This document shows positions 33,839-42,192 of a DNA stretch of 64,000 nt, piece after piece. The DNA lies in the NCBI RefSeq assembly GCF_000721105.1, contig NZ_JOEV01000002.1, forward strand, positions 310,001 through 374,000. Reading direction: 5' to 3'. The DNA is from Streptomyces cellulosae (GTDB taxonomy: Bacteria; Actinomycetota; Actinomycetes; Streptomycetales; Streptomycetaceae). The notes under the pieces are model-generated. The model did not search any database, was not told where the DNA came from, and saw only the letters and a program-made list of their open reading frames with translations. Within the stretch, counting starts at the first letter, position 1, and each line of letters opens with the position of its first letter. Position numbers and translations under genes: made by a program.

Positions 33839-34801
33839 TCAGCCAGCCTGCTGGAGCTGCGGCAGCACCTTCGTACGGTAGAAGTCGAAGAAGCCGCGCA
33901 GGTCGGGGCCGATCTGGTTGACGTAGACCATGTCGAAGCCCGCGTCGGCGAACTGCTTCAGCTCGGCCACGTGCTCGTCCACGTCGTCGCCGCACACCCG
34001 GTTCTGGCGGACCATGTCCTCGGTGACCAGGGTCTGCGCCTGCTCGAAGTGCTTGGGGGAGGGCAGCACCTGGCCCAGCTCGCCGGGCAACTGCTCGTTC
34101 GCCCAGAGCCGGTGCACGGTCCGTACGGCCTCGTCCTTGTCGGTGCCGTAGCAGACCTTCGTGCCGCCGCTGACGAGTTTTCCGCCACCGCCGCCCTTGC
34201 GGTACTGCTCCACCATCGCCGCGTCCGGCTGGATGGTGACGTAGCCGTCGGCGACCCGCGAGGCGAGCTGGGTGGCCGCGGGGCCGAAGCCGGAGATGTC
34301 GATCGGGACGGGCTCGTCCGGGACGGTGTACAGGCGGGCGTTCTCCACCGTGTAGTGCGTGCCGTGGTGGTTGACCTCCTCGCCGGTGAACAGCCGCCGC
34401 ATGACCTGGACGGACTCCTCCAGCATCTCCAGGCGGACGTGCGCGGGCGGCCAGGGGTCGCCGAGGATGTGTTCGTTGAGGGCCTCGCCGGTGCCGACGC
34501 CGAGCCGGAAGCGGCCGTTCGTCATCACCGCGCTGGTCGCCGCGGCCTGCGCCACCACCGCCGGATGGATCCGGACCGTCGGGCAGGTCACCGCCGTCTC
34601 GATCGGCAGGGACACCGCCTCGGAGAGGGCGCCGATCACCGACCAGACGAACGGGCTCTGGCCCTGCGCGTCGTTCCACGGGTGGTAGTGGTCGGAGATC
34701 CACAGGGCCGTGAACCCGGCCTGCTCGGCCATCCGCGCCTGCTCGATGAGCTCCGCGGGACCGTACTGCTCGCACGAGAGGAAATAGCCGTACTCGGGCA
34801 T
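33839..34801 (-). CDS. LLM-class F420-dependent oxidoreductase (G6PDH-like subgroup)
   Basis: A 320-residue luciferase-like barrel. It has YGYFLSCEQYGPAELIEQARMAEQAGFTALWISDHYHPW at the start, AVTCPTVRIHPAVVAQAAAT, RFRLGVGTGEALNEHILG and, near the end, GFDMVYVNQIGPDLRGFFDFY. This is the TIGR03557-like group related to F420-dependent glucose-6-phosphate dehydrogenase. The cofactor is likely F420 and the substrate unknown. A textbook SigB-type promoter (GTTT-N14-GGGTAC) lies 45-68 bases upstream, and the enolase-superfamily gene follows. Confidence 0.9.
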   Translation of the reverse strand: MPEYGYFLSCEQYGPAELIEQARMAEQAGFTALWISDHYHPWNDAQGQSPFVWSVIGALSEAVSLPIETAVTCPTVRIHPAVVAQAAATSAVMTNGRFRLGVGTGEALNEHILGDPWPPAHVRLEMLEESVQVMRRLFTGEEVNHHGTHYTVENARLYTVPDEPVPIDISGFGPAATQLASRVADGYVTIQPDAAMVEQYRKGGGGGKLVSGGTKVCYGTDKDEAVRTVHRLWANEQLPGELGQVLPSPKHFEQAQTLVTEDMVRQNRVCGDDVDEHVAELKQFADAGFDMVYVNQIGPDLRGFFDFYRTKVLPQLQQAG

Positions 34802-34845
34802 GGGGGGTGTGCCTCCACGAGGTGGACGGTGGTTCGCCGTGCCGA

Positions 34846-34869
34846 GTACCCGGCGCTGGTGGCGGAAAC
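34846..34869 (-). promoter_or_regulatory. SigB-type promoter for the LLM oxidoreductase gene
   Basis: On the minus strand, GTTT, 14 bases, GGGTAC exactly fits the GNNT-N14-16-GGGTAC/T pattern reported for S. coelicolor SigB. The -10 lies 45 bases upstream of the ATG. Confidence 0.7.
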
Positions 34870-34895
34870 CGGGCGGGCGCGGCGACCGGGCACAC

Positions 34896-34920
34896 GTTTG
34901 GGTGCCCTGACCAGGGGGAC
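34896..34920 (+). promoter_or_regulatory. possible SigB-type promoter for the NDH-2/transketolase/gvp transcript
   Basis: GTTT, 15 bases, GGGGAC: one mismatch to the SigB -10 (GGGTAC). It lies 43 bases before the NDH-2 GTG and runs opposite to the LLM promoter. Confidence 0.5.
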
Positions 34921-34962
34921 GCGGAAGGCTGCCGAGGTACGCGACAGCCCCGGAGGCGAACC

Positions 34963-36642
34963 GTGAGTCGACCCCGCATTGTGATCGTCGGTGCCGGCTT
35001 CGCCGGATACCGGACGGCCCGAGAACTGTCCCGGATGTCCCGCGGCAAGGCCGACATCACCCTGCTGAACCCCACCGACTACTTCCTGTATCTGCCCCTG
35101 CTGCCCCAGGTCGCCTCCGGGATCCTGGAGCCGCGCCGGGTCACCGTCTCCCTCTCGGGCACGCTGCCGCACGTCCGCCTGGTGCTCGGCGAGGCCGACG
35201 GCGTCGACCTGGACGGGCGGACCGTGCGATACACCGACCCCGAGGGCGGCGAGGGCACCCTGCCGTACGACCGGCTCGTGCTCGCCGTCGGCAGCGTCAA
35301 CAAGCTGCTGCCGATCCCCGGGGTCGCCGAGCACGCCCACGGTTTCCGCGGCCTGCCCGAGGCGCTGTACCTGCGGGACCACGTCACCCGGCAGGTGGAG
35401 CTCGCCGCCGCGTCGGACGACCCGGAGAGCTGCGCCGCCCGCACCACCTTCGTCGTGGTCGGCGCCGGCTACACCGGCACCGAGGTCGCCGCACAGGGAC
35501 AGCTGTACACCCGGGCGCAGGTGCGCAAGCACCCCCTCAGGCAGGGCGTACGGCCCCGCTGGCTGCTCCTCGACGTGGCGCCCCGTGTCCTGCCCGAGCT
35601 GGACGAGCACCTGTCCCGCACCGCCGACCGCACCCTGCGGGAGCGGGGCGTGGAGGTGCGCATGGGGACCTCCGTGAAGGAGGCCACGTCGAGCGGGGTG
35701 CTGCTCACCGACGGTGAGTTCGTCAAGACGCGGACCCTGGTGTGGTGTGTCGGCGTGCGACCCGATCCGCTCGTGGAGAGCACCGGAATGCCGCTGGAGC
35801 GCGGGCGTCTTATCGTCGATCCTTATCTGCAACTCCCGGGCCGCCCCGAGGTGTTCGCGTGCGGGGACGCGGCCGCCGTACCGGATCTGAACGAGCCGGG
35901 GACGTACACGCCGATGACCGCGCAGCACGCCTGGCGGCACGGCAAGGTCGCGGCCCGCAACGTCGCCGCCTCGCTGGGCGTCGGCGAACGGCGCCCCTAC
36001 CGGCACAAGGACCTCGGGTTCGTGGTCGACCTGGGCGGTGCGAAGGCCGCCGCCAACCCGCTCGGCATCCCCCTGTCCGGCCCGGCCGCCGGTGCGGTCA
36101 CCCGCGGCTACCACCTCGCGGCGATGCCCGGCAACCGGGTCCGGGTCGCCGCGGACTGGCTGCTGGATTCCGTACTCCCTCGCCAGGCGGTCCAGTTGGG
36201 CCTCGTACGGTCCTGGTCGGTGCCGCTGGACACGGCCTCGCCGGAGCTGGCCCGGGTGCCCGGGGGACCGGGCGGGGTCCGTGACGAGCAGGGCCCCCGC
36301 GGTCAGGAGGCGCAGCGGAAGACCAAGGCGGCCGGCTCGGGGCCCGGAGCGGCCGCCTTGGCCGACACGGAACCGGAGGGCTCCGGGAAACCCCGCCCCG
36401 CCGACGGGAAGAACCAGCCGCGCCCTGAAGCCGCGAGCACCCGGCCCGGCGGTGAGCCCGCGAAGAACCGGCCCGACGGTGAGCCTGCCAAGAACCAACC
36501 GGACGGCGAACCCGCCAAGAACCAACCCGGCGGTGAACCCGCCGAGAACCAGCCACACGGTGAGCCCGACAAGAAGGCTCCCGGCCCCGTCAAGCGGACC
36601 GACGGCACCCCCGGCGTCACCCCCGCGGAAGGAGACTCATGA
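34963..36642 (+). CDS. type II NADH dehydrogenase-like FAD oxidoreductase with repeat tail
   Basis: A 559-residue flavoprotein. The first dinucleotide fold is IVIVGAGFAGYRTARELS (residues 6-23) and the second is TFVVVGAGYTGTEVAA. VFACGDAAAVPD binds FAD, followed by TPMTAQHAWRHGKVAARN. NDH-2 enzymes pass electrons from NADH to quinone at the membrane without pumping protons. The catalytic core ends near residue 440. The rest is a polar, probably disordered tail with five 9-residue repeats (GEPAKNQPD type, residues 497-541). It starts with GTG at 34963 behind GGAGG. The stop overlaps the transketolase ATG (ATGA). Confidence 0.9.
   Translation: MSRPRIVIVGAGFAGYRTARELSRMSRGKADITLLNPTDYFLYLPLLPQVASGILEPRRVTVSLSGTLPHVRLVLGEADGVDLDGRTVRYTDPEGGEGTLPYDRLVLAVGSVNKLLPIPGVAEHAHGFRGLPEALYLRDHVTRQVELAAASDDPESCAARTTFVVVGAGYTGTEVAAQGQLYTRAQVRKHPLRQGVRPRWLLLDVAPRVLPELDEHLSRTADRTLRERGVEVRMGTSVKEATSSGVLLTDGEFVKTRTLVWCVGVRPDPLVESTGMPLERGRLIVDPYLQLPGRPEVFACGDAAAVPDLNEPGTYTPMTAQHAWRHGKVAARNVAASLGVGERRPYRHKDLGFVVDLGGAKAAANPLGIPLSGPAAGAVTRGYHLAAMPGNRVRVAADWLLDSVLPRQAVQLGLVRSWSVPLDTASPELARVPGGPGGVRDEQGPRGQEAQRKTKAAGSGPGAAALADTEPEGSGKPRPADGKNQPRPEAASTRPGGEPAKNRPDGEPAKNQPDGEPAKNQPGGEPAENQPHGEPDKKAPGPVKRTDGTPGVTPAEGDS
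36451..36585 (+). repeat. 27-bp tandem repeat in the NDH-2 tail, five units
   Basis: Five in-frame units encode GEPAKNRPD, GEPAKNQPD, GEPAKNQPG, GEPAENQPH and GEPDKKAPG. The first three are nearly identical at the DNA level; the last has diverged. Confidence 0.9.
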
Positions 36643-38507
36643 ACACCGGTGAACTCGTAGAACTCGGCCAGCAGTTGCGCGTCGACAGTGTGCGCGCCTC
36701 GGCCGCCGCGGGCTCCGGGCACCCGACGTCGTCGATGTCCGCCGCGGACCTGATGGCCGTGCTCCTCGCCAACCACTTCCGCTACGACTTCGACCGCCCC
36801 GCCCACCCCGCCAACGACCGCTTCGTCCTGTCCAAGGGACACGCGTCGCCGCTCATGTACGCCGTCTTCAAGGCGGCCGGCGCCATCGACGACGAGGAAC
36901 TGCTGACCTTCCGCAAGCTGGGCAGCCGCCTCGAAGGGCATCCGACGCCCCGGCAGCTGCCGTGGGTCGAGACGGCCACCGGGTCGCTCGGGCAGGGCCT
37001 GCCCGTCGGCGTCGGCATCGCACTGTCCGGGAAGCGGCTGGACCGCACCGGATACCGCGTGTGGGTGCTGTGCGGTGACAGCGAGATGGCCGAGGGGTCG
37101 GTGTGGGAGGCCGCCGAGCACGCCGGACACGAGCACCTCGACAACCTCACCGTGATCGTCGACGTCAACCGCCTCGGCCAGCGCGGCCCGACCCGGCACG
37201 GCCACGACCTCGACGCCTACGCCCGCCGCTTCCAGGCCTTCGGCTGGCACACCGTCGAGGTGGACGGCCACGACGTGGACGCGATCGACCGGGCGTACGG
37301 CGAGGCGATCTCCACCAAGGGCCAGCCGACCGCGATCCTCGCCCGCACCCTCAAGGGCAAGGGCGTCACCGACGTCGAGGACCGCGAGGGACTGCACGGC
37401 AAGCCGCTGAAGAACGCCGACGACGCGATCGAGGAACTCGGCGGCACCCACCGGAACATCCGCGTCGAGGTGCACGAGCCGCCCGCCGCCCGCATGCTGC
37501 ACGCGGTGCCCGCCGGACACCTCGAACTGCCACGCTTCGAGAAGAGCGGCTCCGCCCAGGACGACAAGGGTGTCGCCACCCGCAACGCCTTCGGGCAGGC
37601 CCTCGCCGCGCTCGGCTCCGGACGCGGTGACGTGGTCGCCCTCGACGGCGAGGTCGGCGACTCCACGCGCGCCGAGTTCTTCGCCAAGGAGCACCCCGAC
37701 CGCTACTTCGAGTGCTACATCGCCGAGCAGCAGATGGTGGCCACCGCCGTCGGACTCGCCGCGCGCGGCTGGGTGCCGTACGCCTCCACGTTCGCGGCGT
37801 TCCTCACCCGCGCCCACGACTTCATCCGCATGGCGTCCATCAGCGGTTCCGGCATCAACCTGGTCGGCTCCCACGCGGGCGTGGCGATCGGACAGGACGG
37901 GCCCAGCCAGATGGGGCTGGAGGACCTGGCGATGATGCGGGCGATCCACGGCTCGACCGTGCTGTACCCGTGCGACGCCAACCAGACCGCGCACCTCGTC
38001 ACCGCGATGGCCGGCCTGGAGGGCATCCGCTATCTGCGCACCTCGCGCGGCGAGAGCCCGGTGATCTACGGGCCCGACGAGGAGTTCCCGATCGGTGGCA
38101 GCAAGGTGCTGCGCTCCTCCGACCAGGACCGCATGACGATCGTCGCGGCCGGCGTGACCGTGCCCCAGGCGCTGGCCGCCGCCGACACGCTGGCGGCGGA
38201 CGGCATCCGGGCCCGGGTGATCGACCTGTACTCGGTCAAGCCCGTCGACGCGCCCACCCTGCGCCAGGCCGCCGAGGAGACCGGCTGCCTGGTGACCGTC
38301 GAGGACCACCGCGCGGAGGGGGGCCTCGGCGACGCCGTCCTGGACGCGTTCGCCGACGGGCGGCCCGTACCGCGCCTGGTGCGCCTCGCCGTCCGTACGA
38401 TGCCCGGCTCGGCCTCGCCGGACGAGCAGCTGCACGCCGCCGGCATCGACGCCGAGTCGATCGCGGCGGCCGGCCGGCTCCTGGTGGAGGAGGCGATCGT
38501 GCGGTGA
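36639..38507 (+). CDS. transketolase
   Basis: A 622-residue thiamine-diphosphate enzyme. It has VRASAAAGSGHPTSSMSAAD and SKGHASPLMYAVFKA at the start, the TPP motif VLCGDSEMAEGSVWEAAEHA ending in VIVDVNRLGQ, and the pyrimidine domain FFAKEHPDRYFECYIAEQQM. The C-terminal domain has LVTVEDHRAEGGLGDAVLDA. It moves two-carbon units between sugar phosphates in the pentose phosphate pathway. It is somewhat shorter than housekeeping transketolases (~690). Coupled on both sides (ATGA with NDH-2, GTGA with the LigD polymerase), it looks like a stress-expressed second copy. Confidence 0.92.
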   Translation: MNTGELVELGQQLRVDSVRASAAAGSGHPTSSMSAADLMAVLLANHFRYDFDRPAHPANDRFVLSKGHASPLMYAVFKAAGAIDDEELLTFRKLGSRLEGHPTPRQLPWVETATGSLGQGLPVGVGIALSGKRLDRTGYRVWVLCGDSEMAEGSVWEAAEHAGHEHLDNLTVIVDVNRLGQRGPTRHGHDLDAYARRFQAFGWHTVEVDGHDVDAIDRAYGEAISTKGQPTAILARTLKGKGVTDVEDREGLHGKPLKNADDAIEELGGTHRNIRVEVHEPPAARMLHAVPAGHLELPRFEKSGSAQDDKGVATRNAFGQALAALGSGRGDVVALDGEVGDSTRAEFFAKEHPDRYFECYIAEQQMVATAVGLAARGWVPYASTFAAFLTRAHDFIRMASISGSGINLVGSHAGVAIGQDGPSQMGLEDLAMMRAIHGSTVLYPCDANQTAHLVTAMAGLEGIRYLRTSRGESPVIYGPDEEFPIGGSKVLRSSDQDRMTIVAAGVTVPQALAAADTLAADGIRARVIDLYSVKPVDAPTLRQAAEETGCLVTVEDHRAEGGLGDAVLDAFADGRPVPRLVRLAVRTMPGSASPDEQLHAAGIDAESIAAAGRLLVEEAIVR

Positions 38508-39547
38508 GCGGCGACGGCACGGCGGGCGGCACACGCAGCGGTGCGCGAGGCGGCTCACGCGGCGGCACGGGCAGTGGTGCGCGAGGCAGCTCCAGCGGTG
38601 CCGCACGGGGCGGCGCCCGCGACGGCGTACGGACCGTGCGCGCCGGCCGGCACACGGTCCAGGTGCACCGGCAGGACAAGGTGCTCTTCCCCGGGGACGG
38701 CGGCGCGCAGGAGTACACCAAGGGCGACCTGGTCGACTACTACCGGTCCGTCGCCCCGTTCATGCTGCCCCATCTGCGCGGCCGCCCGCTGATGCTGGAG
38801 CGGCACCCCGACGGCGTAGACGGCCCCCGGTTCATGCAGAAGAACACCCCGGACAACTACCCGGAGTGGATCACCCGGGTCGAGGTCGCCAAGGAGGGCG
38901 GCACCGTCTGCCACCCCGTGTGCGACGACACCGCCACCCTGCTGTACCTCGCCGATCAGGCCGCCGTCACCCTGCACCGCTGGTTGTCCCGCGTGGGCAG
39001 CGTGGAGCGGCCCGACCGGCTGGTCCTCGACCTCGACCCGGCCGGTGACGCCGGGGACTTCGCCGCGGTGCGGGAGGCTGCCCGGCTGCTGCGGGAGCTG
39101 CTCGACGAGCTGAAACTGCCCTCGGCGCTGATGACCACCGGCTCGCGCGGCCTGCACGTGGTGGTGCCCCTCGACGGCCACCACGACTTCGACGAGGTCC
39201 GCGCCTTCGCCCGGGACATCGCCGACACGCTGGTCGCCGGCCACCCGGACCGGCTCACCACGGCCGCCCGCAAGAAGGACCGCGGCGACCGCCTCTACCT
39301 GGACACCGGGCGCAACGCCTACGCCCAGACCGCGGTCGCCCCCTACACGGTCCGCGCCACACCGGGCGCCCCCGTGGCCACCCCCCTCGCCTGGGCCCAG
39401 CTGGACGATCCCGGTCTCGACGCCCGCCGGTGGACCATCGCCGACGCCGTCGAGCAGGCCCGCACCGACCCGTGGGGCGATGTGCCGACGAAGGGGCGCT
39501 CGCTGGGACCGGCGCGCCGCCGCCTCGACGCGTTGATGCCCTCCTGA
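38504..39547 (+). CDS. stand-alone LigD-type (AEP) polymerase domain, NHEJ
   Basis: A 347-residue archaeo-eukaryotic primase/polymerase of the LigD Pol type. A Gly/Ser/Arg-rich leader of about 45 residues precedes HRQDKVLFPGDGGAQEYTKG. Later come QKNTPDNYPEWITRVEVAKE, the metal motif RLVLDLDPAGD, and the nucleotide-binding SRGLHVVVPLDG. YLDTGRNAYAQTAVAPY is typical of the family. It inserts nucleotides, including ribonucleotides, at broken ends during non-homologous end joining. There is no ligase or phosphoesterase domain. The GTG at 38504 overlaps the transketolase stop. The low-complexity leader makes the exact start uncertain. Confidence 0.9.
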   Translation: MSGDGTAGGTRSGARGGSRGGTGSGARGSSSGAARGGARDGVRTVRAGRHTVQVHRQDKVLFPGDGGAQEYTKGDLVDYYRSVAPFMLPHLRGRPLMLERHPDGVDGPRFMQKNTPDNYPEWITRVEVAKEGGTVCHPVCDDTATLLYLADQAAVTLHRWLSRVGSVERPDRLVLDLDPAGDAGDFAAVREAARLLRELLDELKLPSALMTTGSRGLHVVVPLDGHHDFDEVRAFARDIADTLVAGHPDRLTTAARKKDRGDRLYLDTGRNAYAQTAVAPYTVRATPGAPVATPLAWAQLDDPGLDARRWTIADAVEQARTDPWGDVPTKGRSLGPARRRLDALMPS

Positions 39548-39592
39548 AGGTTTGGCCAAGGAACGAGCGGCCACCCGGAGAAAGAGGTGGCC

Positions 39593-39961
39593 ATGTCGAA
39601 CACAAAGAACTCATCAGAGTCACACAATTCACGGAACTCCCCCAAAGGGGAAGACACGGACACAGACAACAACACGGCGGAGGGGCGTCGGCCCGGCCCC
39701 ATGGAGGTGCTGCGCCATGCGCGCACGCAGCTCGGGGAGCTGACCGGCATGTCCGCCGAGAACGTGTCGTCCTTCGAGCAGACGGAGGACGGCTGGACGC
39801 TGGAGGTCGAGGTACTGGAGCTCGCTCGCGTGCCCGACACGATGAGCCTGATGGCGAGCTACCAGGTGGACCTCGACTCCGACGGACAGCTCACCGGCTA
39901 TCGGCGCGTTCGCCGTTACGAACGCGGGCGTGCCGACTCGCACCGGCCGGGTGGCCGCTAG
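39593..39961 (+). CDS. gvpO: gas vesicle protein GvpO
   Basis: A 122-residue protein. A polar, Asn/Asp/Ser-rich N-terminus (about 35 residues) is followed by the GvpO core MEVLRHARTQLGELTG, then MSAENVSSFEQTEDGWTLEV, EVLELARVPDTMSLMASYQV and the tail YRRVRRYERGRAD. It is an accessory protein of gas vesicle formation. ATG 39593 has GAGG five bases upstream; a GTG at 39587 with GGAG is an equal alternative. It begins 45 bases after the LigD polymerase stop, so read-through from that operon is likely. It leads the Streptomyces-type cluster O-A-F-G-Y-Z-J-L-S-K. Confidence 0.92.
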   Translation: MSNTKNSSESHNSRNSPKGEDTDTDNNTAEGRRPGPMEVLRHARTQLGELTGMSAENVSSFEQTEDGWTLEVEVLELARVPDTMSLMASYQVDLDSDGQLTGYRRVRRYERGRADSHRPGGR

Positions 39962-40018
39962 GCGCCCGCCCGTCCACACATCCGTTCACCCATCCACAGA
40001 CAAGGAGGCGCGGTCGAC

Positions 40019-40444
40019 ATGACCGTTGTCCCGGCCCAGCAGAGCGGCGGCGGAGGCGGCAGCAGCGGCCTCTACGACGTTCTGGAACTCGTCCTCGACA
40101 GGGGTCTCGTCATCGACGCGTTCGTACGGGTCTCCCTGGTCGGCATCGAAATCCTGAAGATCGACGTCCGGGTCGTCGTGGCCAGCGTCGACACCTACCT
40201 GCGCTTCGCCGAGGCGTGCAACCGCCTCGACCTTGAGGCCGGGCCGCGCAAGGATCCCGGCCTGCCCGACCTGGTCGGCGAGATGACCGAGTCCGGCGCC
40301 CGCGGCAAGTCCAAGGGCGCGCTGTCCGGCGCCGCCGAGACCATATCCGGCGCCTTCAAGCAGGCGCGCGAGGAGGGGCAGACCGAGTCCCGGCCGCGTC
40401 CGCGCAAGTCGACGGCATCGCGCAGGAAGGAGGAAGAGGAGTGA
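40019..40444 (+). CDS. gvpA: gas vesicle structural protein GvpA
   Basis: A 141-residue protein. The GvpA core occupies residues about 16-75: GLYDVLELVLDRGLVIDAFV then VSLVGIEILKIDVRVVVASV and DTYLRFAEACNRLDLE. This hydrophobic helix-strand-strand-helix unit builds the ribs of the vesicle wall. The ~65-residue polar C-terminal tail, rich in Lys/Arg/Glu, is much longer than in cyanobacterial GvpA (about 70 residues total). AAGGAGG precedes the ATG by about 12 bases. The stop overlaps gvpF (GTGA). Confidence 0.92.
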   Translation: MTVVPAQQSGGGGGSSGLYDVLELVLDRGLVIDAFVRVSLVGIEILKIDVRVVVASVDTYLRFAEACNRLDLEAGPRKDPGLPDLVGEMTESGARGKSKGALSGAAETISGAFKQAREEGQTESRPRPRKSTASRRKEEEE

Positions 40445-41211
40445 GCACCTATGTCTACGGCATCACCGCCGCGTCCCAGCCCTCGCTGCCCGAGGGCATG
40501 GGAGGCGTCGGCGACCCGCCGCGCCCCGTGCGCATCCTGAAGGCAGGCGAGCTGGCGGCCGTCGTCAGTGACGCGCCCGAGGGACTGCGGCCGAAGCGCA
40601 AGGACCTCCTCGCCCACCAGAGCGTCCTGAGCGAGGCCGGCGCCAACGGCTGCGTCCTGCCCATGCGGTTCGGCAGCGTCGCTCCGGACGACGACACGGT
40701 CACCGGCGTGCTCGCCGAGCGCGCCGATCACTACCTGGAGCGGCTGCGCACCCTTGACGGCAAGGTCGAGTACAACATCAAGGCCACCCACGACGAAGAG
40801 GCCGTCCTGCATCGCGTGATGTCCGAGAACCCGGAGATCCGCGCCATGACAGAGGCCAACCGGCGGGCGGGCGGCGGTACGTACGATGACCGGCTGAAGC
40901 TCGGCGAGATGGTCGTCGCGGCCGTCAAGGCCCGCGAGGAGGAGGACGCCACCGTGGTGCGGCAGGCCCTGGAGCCCGTCGGCGACGCGGTCAGTGTGGG
41001 CCCCGAGTCCACCGGCTGGATCACCAACGTGTCCTTCCTGGTGGAGCGCGACAAGGCGGCCGAGTTCCTGAACGAGGTGGAACAGGTCCGCACGCGCAAT
41101 CCGCACCTCGACCTGCGCGTGAACGGCCCGCTGCCGCCGTACAGCTTCGTCGAACCCGGCGACGACAAGCCCGCGGGCACCACGGCCGGCCCCGGCCGCG
41201 CGGAGGAATGA
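40441..41211 (+). CDS. gvpF: gas vesicle protein GvpF (GvpF/L family)
   Basis: A 256-residue protein starting YVYGITAASQ, with AAVVSDAPEGLRPKRKDLLA, ANGCVLPMRFGSVAPDDDTV and the C-terminal WITNVSFLVERDKAAEFLNE followed by LDLRVNGPLPPYSFVE. These are the two alpha/beta domains of GvpF, a minor gas-facing shell protein that interacts with GvpA during assembly. The GTG at 40441 overlaps the gvpA stop. A second family member (GvpL) is encoded downstream at 43690. Confidence 0.93.
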   Translation: MSTYVYGITAASQPSLPEGMGGVGDPPRPVRILKAGELAAVVSDAPEGLRPKRKDLLAHQSVLSEAGANGCVLPMRFGSVAPDDDTVTGVLAERADHYLERLRTLDGKVEYNIKATHDEEAVLHRVMSENPEIRAMTEANRRAGGGTYDDRLKLGEMVVAAVKAREEEDATVVRQALEPVGDAVSVGPESTGWITNVSFLVERDKAAEFLNEVEQVRTRNPHLDLRVNGPLPPYSFVEPGDDKPAGTTAGPGRAEE

Positions 41212-41218
41212 GGACGCC

Positions 41219-41482
41219 GTGGGACTCATCGGAGAGGTGCTCCTGCTGCCGTTCGCCCCCGTGCGCGGCAGCGGCTGGGTGATCAGACAGGTGCTGAGGG
41301 AGGCGGAACGCCTCTACTACGACCCGTCCGCGGTCAGGGCCGAACTCGCCCGGCTGGAGGAACGGTTGGAGGCGGGCGAGATCGACGAGGAGGAGTTCGA
41401 CCGGCAGGAGGACGAACTCCTGGACCGACTGGAGATCGGCCTGCGCGGCGGCGCGGGGACAGGCGACGGGACGGCACGATGA
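41219..41482 (+). CDS. gvpG: gas vesicle protein GvpG
   Basis: An 87-residue protein: MGLIGEVLLLPFAPVRGSGW, then VIRQVLREAERLYYDPSAVR and a charged helix with ELARLEERLEAGEIDEEEFD. This hydrophobic start followed by a coiled acidic helix is typical of GvpG, an accessory assembly protein. The GTG at 41219 comes 7 bases after gvpF, and its stop overlaps the next gene (ATGA). Confidence 0.92.
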   Translation: MGLIGEVLLLPFAPVRGSGWVIRQVLREAERLYYDPSAVRAELARLEERLEAGEIDEEEFDRQEDELLDRLEIGLRGGAGTGDGTAR

Positions 41483-42192
41483 ACCGAGTGGGAATGGGCC
41501 TCGCGATAGGGGCCGGGTACGTCCTCGGACGCACCAAGAAGATGAAACTGGCGTTCGCCGTCGGCAGCCTTGTGGCGGGCAAGAAGATGAACCTGACCCC
41601 CAAGGGCGTCGCCGACCTGGTGTCCGGGCAGCTGAAGAACAACCCCCAGTTCAAGGAGATCGGGGACCAGCTGCGCGAGGACCTGCGCGGGGTCGGCAAG
41701 GCCGCCTCCGGCGCCATGGTCGAGCGGCAGGTCGACGCCCTCGCCGACCGTCTGCACGGCCGTACCGCCCAGGTCCGCGACCAGCTCGCGGGCGTGGTGC
41801 CGGACGTCGGCTCCGAGGACTCCGAGGACTCCGAGGACGACGAGCGGGCCGAGGACTCCCAGGGCTCCGACGACACCAATGACACCGACGACTCCGAGGG
41901 CGCTGAGGACGAGGAGTCGCAGGAGGAGCCCGAGGCCGCCGAGGCCGAGGACGAGGAGGCCGACGAGGACTCCGAGCCGCCGCGGAAACAGGCGAGGAAG
42001 GCCCCGGCCAGGAAGGCGCCCGCGAAGAAGACCGCGTCCGCCAGGAAGGCCCCGGCGAGGAAGGCGCCCGCCAAGAAGGCGGCCGGTAAGACGACGTCCG
42101 CCGCGAAGAAGACGGCCGGCAAGAAGACCGCCGCGGCCCGCGGCGCCGGCGGCGGAGCCCGCAACCGGCACCAGAAGGGAGGCGGTGAGTGA
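41479..42192 (+). CDS. gvpY: gas vesicle cluster protein GvpY with histone-H1-like tail
   Basis: A 237-residue protein in three parts. The N-terminal ~110 residues hold a hydrophobic GMGLAIGAGYVLGRTKKMKL and the conserved NLTPKGVADLVSGQLKNNPQ. A strongly acidic stretch (about 111-163, Glu/Asp/Ser) follows. The C-terminus is a basic Lys/Ala/Pro tail (about 164-237) with repeated KAPAKK units like histone H1. The name follows the Streptomyces cluster order; the biochemical role is unknown. The tail could bind nucleic acid or act as a charged linker. ATGA overlap upstream; TGATG overlap downstream. Confidence 0.85.
   Translation: MNRVGMGLAIGAGYVLGRTKKMKLAFAVGSLVAGKKMNLTPKGVADLVSGQLKNNPQFKEIGDQLREDLRGVGKAASGAMVERQVDALADRLHGRTAQVRDQLAGVVPDVGSEDSEDSEDDERAEDSQGSDDTNDTDDSEGAEDEESQEEPEAAEAEDEEADEDSEPPRKQARKAPARKAPAKKTASARKAPARKAPAKKAAGKTTSAAKKTAGKKTAAARGAGGGARNRHQKGGGE

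Noticed and set aside
39560..39586. SigB-like promoter for gvpO (GTTT at 39550 with GGCCAC)
   Set aside because: The -10 differs at two of six positions, so I did not list it.
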